Origin: a bacterium
GTDB taxonomy: Bacteria; Patescibacteria; Paceibacteria; UBA9973
Assembly: GCA_021813235.1 (NCBI GenBank)
Contig: JAKALG010000018.1
Coordinates: 1 to 11,618, forward strand
Direction: 5' to 3'
Length of the DNA stretch: 11,618 bases
The notes beneath the pieces were generated by a model. It searched no databases. It worked only from the letters and a program-made list of their open reading frames with translations, and had not been told where the DNA came from. Below, in pieces: positions 8,609 to 11,618 of this stretch (position 1 is the stretch's first letter; each line of letters begins with the position of its first letter). The position numbers and the translations under genes are program-made.

Positions 8609-9319
8609 ATGGAAAAGGAAATAAAAAAAGGCAGAGAGCATCCACTTTCTATTGTGATAAACGACGCAGTAAAGATTTTTACTGAGCTTGGTTTTGAAGT
8701 AGCGACAGGTCCAGAGCTAGAAGATGAATGGCATAATTTTGATGCGCTTAATTTTCCTAAAGACCATCCAGCTCGCGACATGCAAGACACTTTTTTTATT
8801 AAAGATAAATCAGGGTATGTTTTACGCACACATACTTCTAATGTGCAGATTCACTTTATGGAAAAATTTTCCAAAGAAGGCAAAAAACCTCCTTTTGCGA
8901 TAGTTGTGCCCGGAAAAGTTTTTCGTAATGAAGCGACAGATGCTGGACACGAAATGCAATTTTATCAATTGGAAGGGTTGATGATTGGTGAAAACATTAG
9001 TGTTGCCAATATGAAGTGGGCTCTTCTTGAATTTTTCAAAAGATTTTTGGGTGAAGATGTTGAGATTCGTTTACGTCCTAGTTTTTTTCCTTTCGTTGAA
9101 CCAGGATTTGAAGTGGACGTATGGCATGATAGTAAATGGATGGAATTATTGGGTGCTGGTATGGTGCATCCAAATGTTTTGAAGAATTGTGGGATAGATG
9201 AAAAAAAATACCAAGGTTTTGCTTTTGGTTTCGGTATGGATAGATTAGCAATTATAAAATACAACATTCCAGATATTCGATTATTTTATCAAGGAGATTT
9301 AAGACTCAATCAGTTTTAA
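8609..9319 (+). CDS. pheS: Phenylalanyl-tRNA synthetase alpha subunit, short form
   Basis: Catalytic subunit that charges tRNA-Phe in an (alpha-beta)2 enzyme. Class II motifs are all present: motif 1 region HPLSIVINDAVKIFTELGFEV, the PARDMQDTFFI strand, LRTHTSNVQIHFM, motif 2 FRNEATDAGHEMQFYQLEG, the FFPFVEPGFEVDVW strand and motif 3 GFAFGFGMDRLAI near the C-terminus. At 236 residues it is about 100 shorter than typical bacterial PheS (330-350). The missing part is the N-terminal coiled coil that contacts tRNA; only about ten residues precede the catalytic core. No upstream in-frame extension is likely, because an extended -10 lies 6 nt before the ATG. pheT follows after 4 nt. Confidence 0.95.
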   Translation: MEKEIKKGREHPLSIVINDAVKIFTELGFEVATGPELEDEWHNFDALNFPKDHPARDMQDTFFIKDKSGYVLRTHTSNVQIHFMEKFSKEGKKPPFAIVVPGKVFRNEATDAGHEMQFYQLEGLMIGENISVANMKWALLEFFKRFLGEDVEIRLRPSFFPFVEPGFEVDVWHDSKWMELLGAGMVHPNVLKNCGIDEKKYQGFAFGFGMDRLAIIKYNIPDIRLFYQGDLRLNQF

Positions 9320-9323
9320 TATT

Positions 9324-11207
9324 ATGAAAATTTCTTACAATTGGCTAAAAAGTTATATTCCTGATTTACTTGAAATTAATTTACCAAATGCTAATAAATT
9401 GCGTGATATTTTTACTTATCATTTAACCGAAATTGAAGGATTAGAAATAATTGATAAAAAAAATAGACCTCTTCAACTAAGACCAGATTATAATAATTTT
9501 GATCCGGACATTGATTATATTTTTGATATGAAAATTCTACCAGACAGAGCACATGATTTACTTTCTCACAGAGGAGTGGCTAGAGATTTGGCTGGTATCT
9601 TGGGCTTAGAGTATAAAAATATAGAATATAAAGTTCCCGTTGGGGAACAGACGAAACTTTCTATAAAAGTGGAAAGTGAAAATTGTCGCAGATACATGGG
9701 TAGAATTATAAAGAATGTAGAGGTTTCTGTCTCTCCAGAATGGGTAAAGGAACATCTTTCGTCAGTCGGACAACGCTCAATAAACAATCTAGTTGATGCA
9801 ACAAACATTGTCATGTTTGATAGGGGAAATCCTATTCATGTTTTTGATTTAGATAAAGTGAGTGGCAGTATAGTAATTCGCCAGGCAAAAGAAGGGGAAA
9901 AGATGACCACACTAGATAATAAAGAAGTTAAATTAGGTCCTGCAAATATGGTTATTGCTGATAAAAAAAATATTTTAGCCCTAGCTGGAATAAAAGGTGG
10001 AAAGATAGCAGAAGTAGATAAAAATACAAAAAATATAATTATTGAAGTTGCCAATTTTGATCCGACGAGCGTCAGAAAGACCTCAAAAGAAGTAAATATA
10101 TTTACTGATGCAGTAAAAAGATTTGAAAACGATTTGTCTCCCGAAGTGGCAAGTGATGCGATGAATGATATGAGTGCACTCGTTTTAGAGATGTGTAAAG
10201 GTGCCACTCCAGAAGAAGTCGTTGATGTCTATACAAAAAAACAGGAAGAAAGAAAATTATCTTTTAATATAAATAAAATATCTAAGAGGCTAGGCTTGGA
10301 AGTTTCTGTCGCTACCGTAGAAGACATTTTAAAACATTATGGTGTCTCATATAAAAACAATGAGGAGGATTTTGAAATTATTGTTCCAAAAAACAGGCTT
10401 GATTTAAATATTGAAGAAGATATGGCAGAAGAAATAGGTAGAATTTTAGGATATGAAATAATAAAAGAAAAATCACCAGAAATAAACAAAAATCCTAAAG
10501 CAAATGAAAATTTTGAAAAAATTAATTGGGCTCGCAATAAACTTTTAAATGATGGGTATAGCGAAGTTATGACTTACTCTTTTCGAGATAAAGGGGAAGT
10601 GGAAGTGCTTGCCTCTGCTTCTGATAAAAAGTTTTTAAGGACAAATCTAAGTGATGGATTAAAAGAGAGTTTGAAATTAAATCAATTGAATATGCCATTA
10701 CTTGAGATGAATGAAATAAAGATTTTTGAAATTGGAACTGTATTTAAAAAAGACGGAGAAGAAATGCATATCGCTTACAACGAAAAGAAAGAAATAAAAG
10801 AAATGAAATTGGAAGAATTTCTCCCACCATCTCGCCCTGCGGGCACTCCTCCTCCGGCAGGAGGAGAGGAAATTTCTCCCCGCCTTGATAAGGAGGGGGC
10901 AGGGGGTGGTAGTTTAAAGTTCCAACCATGGTCTATTTATCCATTCATTTCTCGAGATGTTGCTGTCTGGATGCCGGAAGGCGAAAGTTCTGAAAAATTG
11001 AAAAAAATCCTTACAGAAAATGGTACAAGTCTCTTAATTAAAGAGCCTTATATCTTTGACTCATTTACAAAAGATGAGAAAACTTCCTATGCTTTCAGGT
11101 TGGTTTTTCAGTCTTACGAAAGGACCCTTACGGACACTGAAATTAATGAAATTATGACTAAAATAACTAATAAAATCAAGGAGAATAATGATTGGCAAGT
11201 AAGATAA
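9324..11207 (+). CDS. pheT: Phenylalanyl-tRNA synthetase beta subunit, short form with palindromic insert
   Basis: Partner of PheS; carries tRNA recognition and editing regions. Visible domains are the N-terminal B1 segment ([12 protein letters not shown]), a B3/B4 editing-type domain (about 115-300, including [16 protein letters not shown] and HVFDLDKV), B5 (about 312-375, with [19 protein letters not shown]), a degenerate catalytic-like domain, and a C-terminal FDX-ACB anticodon-binding domain (from about 539, [11 protein letters not shown] to the end). At 627 residues it is well below the usual ~780-800. The OB-fold tRNA-binding domain normally inserted after residue ~40 is absent; B1 continues straight to [19 protein letters not shown]. 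Residues about 501-531 come from a GC-rich palindromic insert. It is 4 nt after pheS with no Shine-Dalgarno, so translational coupling is likely. The gyrB promoter overlaps its last codons. Confidence 0.95.
   Translation: MKISYNWLKSYIPDLLEINLPNANKLRDIFTYHLTEIEGLEIIDKKNRPLQLRPDYNNFDPDIDYIFDMKILPDRAHDLLSHRGVARDLAGILGLEYKNIEYKVPVGEQTKLSIKVESENCRRYMGRIIKNVEVSVSPEWVKEHLSSVGQRSINNLVDATNIVMFDRGNPIHVFDLDKVSGSIVIRQAKEGEKMTTLDNKEVKLGPANMVIADKKNILALAGIKGGKIAEVDKNTKNIIIEVANFDPTSVRKTSKEVNIFTDAVKRFENDLSPEVASDAMNDMSALVLEMCKGATPEEVVDVYTKKQEERKLSFNINKISKRLGLEVSVATVEDILKHYGVSYKNNEEDFEIIVPKNRLDLNIEEDMAEEIGRILGYEIIKEKSPEINKNPKANENFEKINWARNKLLNDGYSEVMTYSFRDKGEVEVLASASDKKFLRTNLSDGLKESLKLNQLNMPLLEMNEIKIFEIGTVFKKDGEEMHIAYNEKKEIKEMKLEEFLPPSRPAGTPPPAGGEEISPRLDKEGAGGGSLKFQPWSIYPFISRDVAVWMPEGESSEKLKKILTENGTSLLIKEPYIFDSFTKDEKTSYAFRLVFQSYERTLTDTEINEIMTKITNKIKENNDWQVR
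10824..10909 (+). repeat. GC-rich multi-hairpin palindromic insert (in pheT)
   Basis: About 86 nt, markedly GC-rich in an AT-rich gene. Outer arms CCACC (10824-10828) plus CCCTG (10835-10839) pair with CAGGG (10900-10904) plus GGTGG (10905-10909), leaving a 6-nt bulge. Inside are CTCCTCC/GGAGGAG (10846-10852 with 10860-10866) and a CCTT-GAT-AAGG hairpin (10883-10893) flanked by C-run and G-run. The in-frame product is Pro/Gly-rich ([16 protein letters not shown]), and the opposite strand reads LPPPYQGGE. It lies in the linker before the FDX-ACB domain. From memory, similar CCTTGATAAGG palindromes recur in many bacterial genomes. Confidence 0.75.
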
Positions 11208-11220
11208 TTTTTGCTATAAT
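11192..11220 (+). promoter_or_regulatory. Promoter of gyrB
   Basis: TTGGCA (11192-11197), a 17-nt spacer, TG (11212-11213) and TATAAT (11215-11220): a near-consensus sigma-70-type promoter with an extended -10. The -10 ends 9 nt before ATG 11230, so the mRNA is probably leaderless. The -35 lies inside the end of pheT. Confidence 0.75.
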
Positions 11221-11229
11221 TATCCTATA

Positions 11230-11618
11230 ATGGCTAAAGAAAAAGATACAAAAAAGGTGCAGGGCGGAAGTTTATCTGCCTCTGGTAGGGGGCACCATTA
11301 TGACGCTTCGGACATTTCAGTCCTAGAAGGACTAGAGCCTGTCAGGCGTCGTCCAGGAATGTATATTGGTACGACTGGTCCTGAAGGACTCCACCATTTA
11401 ATTTGGGAAATTTTTGATAACTCACGCGATGAAGCGATGGGTGGTTTTTGTGATAGCATAGAAGTTGTTCTCTTGCCAAACAATCGTATTCGTGTAGCAG
11501 ATAATGGCCGAGGTATTCCTGTTGATATACACAAAAAGACAAAAGTTTCTGCTCTTGAAACTGTAATGACGACACTTCATGCTGGAGGAAAATTTGGAGG
11601 TGAGGGATATAAAGTTTC
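11230..11618 (+). CDS. gyrB: DNA gyrase subunit B, N-terminal part (3'-truncated by window edge)
   Basis: ATPase subunit of the type II topoisomerase that supercoils DNA. The 129 visible codons cover the start of the GHKL ATPase domain: [37 protein letters not shown] (the Glu and Asn used for ATP hydrolysis and Mg binding), [11 protein letters not shown] (the ADP-binding Asp-Gly motif) and LHAGGKFGG of the ATP lid. About 20 extra polar residues ([20 protein letters not shown]) precede the region aligning with E. coli GyrB. ParE is the main alternative, since the ATPase domains are similar; the remaining C-terminus would decide. ATG 11230 is chosen because it sits 9 nt after a strong -10. No Shine-Dalgarno is present. 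Confidence 0.9.
   Translation, partial: MAKEKDTKKVQGGSLSASGRGHHYDASDISVLEGLEPVRRRPGMYIGTTGPEGLHHLIWEIFDNSRDEAMGGFCDSIEVVLLPNNRIRVADNGRGIPVDIHKKTKVSALETVMTTLHAGGKFGGEGYKV

Noticed and set aside
10744..10929. Minus-strand ORF containing LPPPYQGGE
   Set aside because: It is antisense to pheT and arises from the palindromic insert; such LPPPYQGGE peptides are, from memory, common spurious predictions from this repeat type.

Overview
The window is AT-rich bacterial chromosome with tightly packed, mostly co-directional genes. Several traits point to a Patescibacteria/CPR organism, most likely in the Parcubacteria group. Both subunits of phenylalanyl-tRNA synthetase are shortened. A UvrD-type helicase is fused to an Fe-S RecB-like nuclease. 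Small membrane proteins resemble ones I recall from that group. Shine-Dalgarno sequences are mostly absent, and promoters sit almost on top of start codons. The lineage is inferred from gene content only. The code looks standard: no in-frame TGA, and all eleven visible stops are TAA or TAG.

Layout: ligA (5' end outside the window) is followed closely by an ECF-S-like membrane protein and a secreted or anchored protein of unknown function. A minus-strand pair comes next: tRNA-Ser(GGA), with a small RDD-like membrane protein starting 3 nt after it. Plus-strand genes resume with a small two-helix membrane protein, a DoxX-family protein, a small cupin and a large helicase-nuclease. A 161-nt gap contains a divergent 31-codon membrane ORF on the minus strand. 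pheS-pheT follow, and the 5' end of gyrB runs off the right edge. No stretch over 300 nt lacks a gene.

The most unusual content is inside coding sequence. ligA carries four in-frame palindromic insertions of two families. Family A (two copies) is 42 nt: ACTT, a 15-nt hairpin, ACTT, the reverse-complement 15-nt hairpin, then AAGT. The two copies share the design but have largely different stem sequences. Family B (two copies) is 48 nt with a 13-bp stem and a conserved 11-nt loop; all 12 differences between copies are transitions, and most preserve pairing. By comparison with recalled E. coli LigA, all four lie in loops, and removing them restores close to the normal LigA length. pheT carries a third, larger GC-rich palindromic insert just before its anticodon-binding domain. 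They resemble Rickettsia palindromic elements and REP/BIME sequences, but I know of no description of these families.

The genes cover replication and repair (ligA, helicase-nuclease, gyrB), translation (tRNA-Ser, pheST) and small envelope proteins. At least five genes have a -10 element ending only 6 to 9 nt before the start codon, which suggests leaderless mRNAs are common here.
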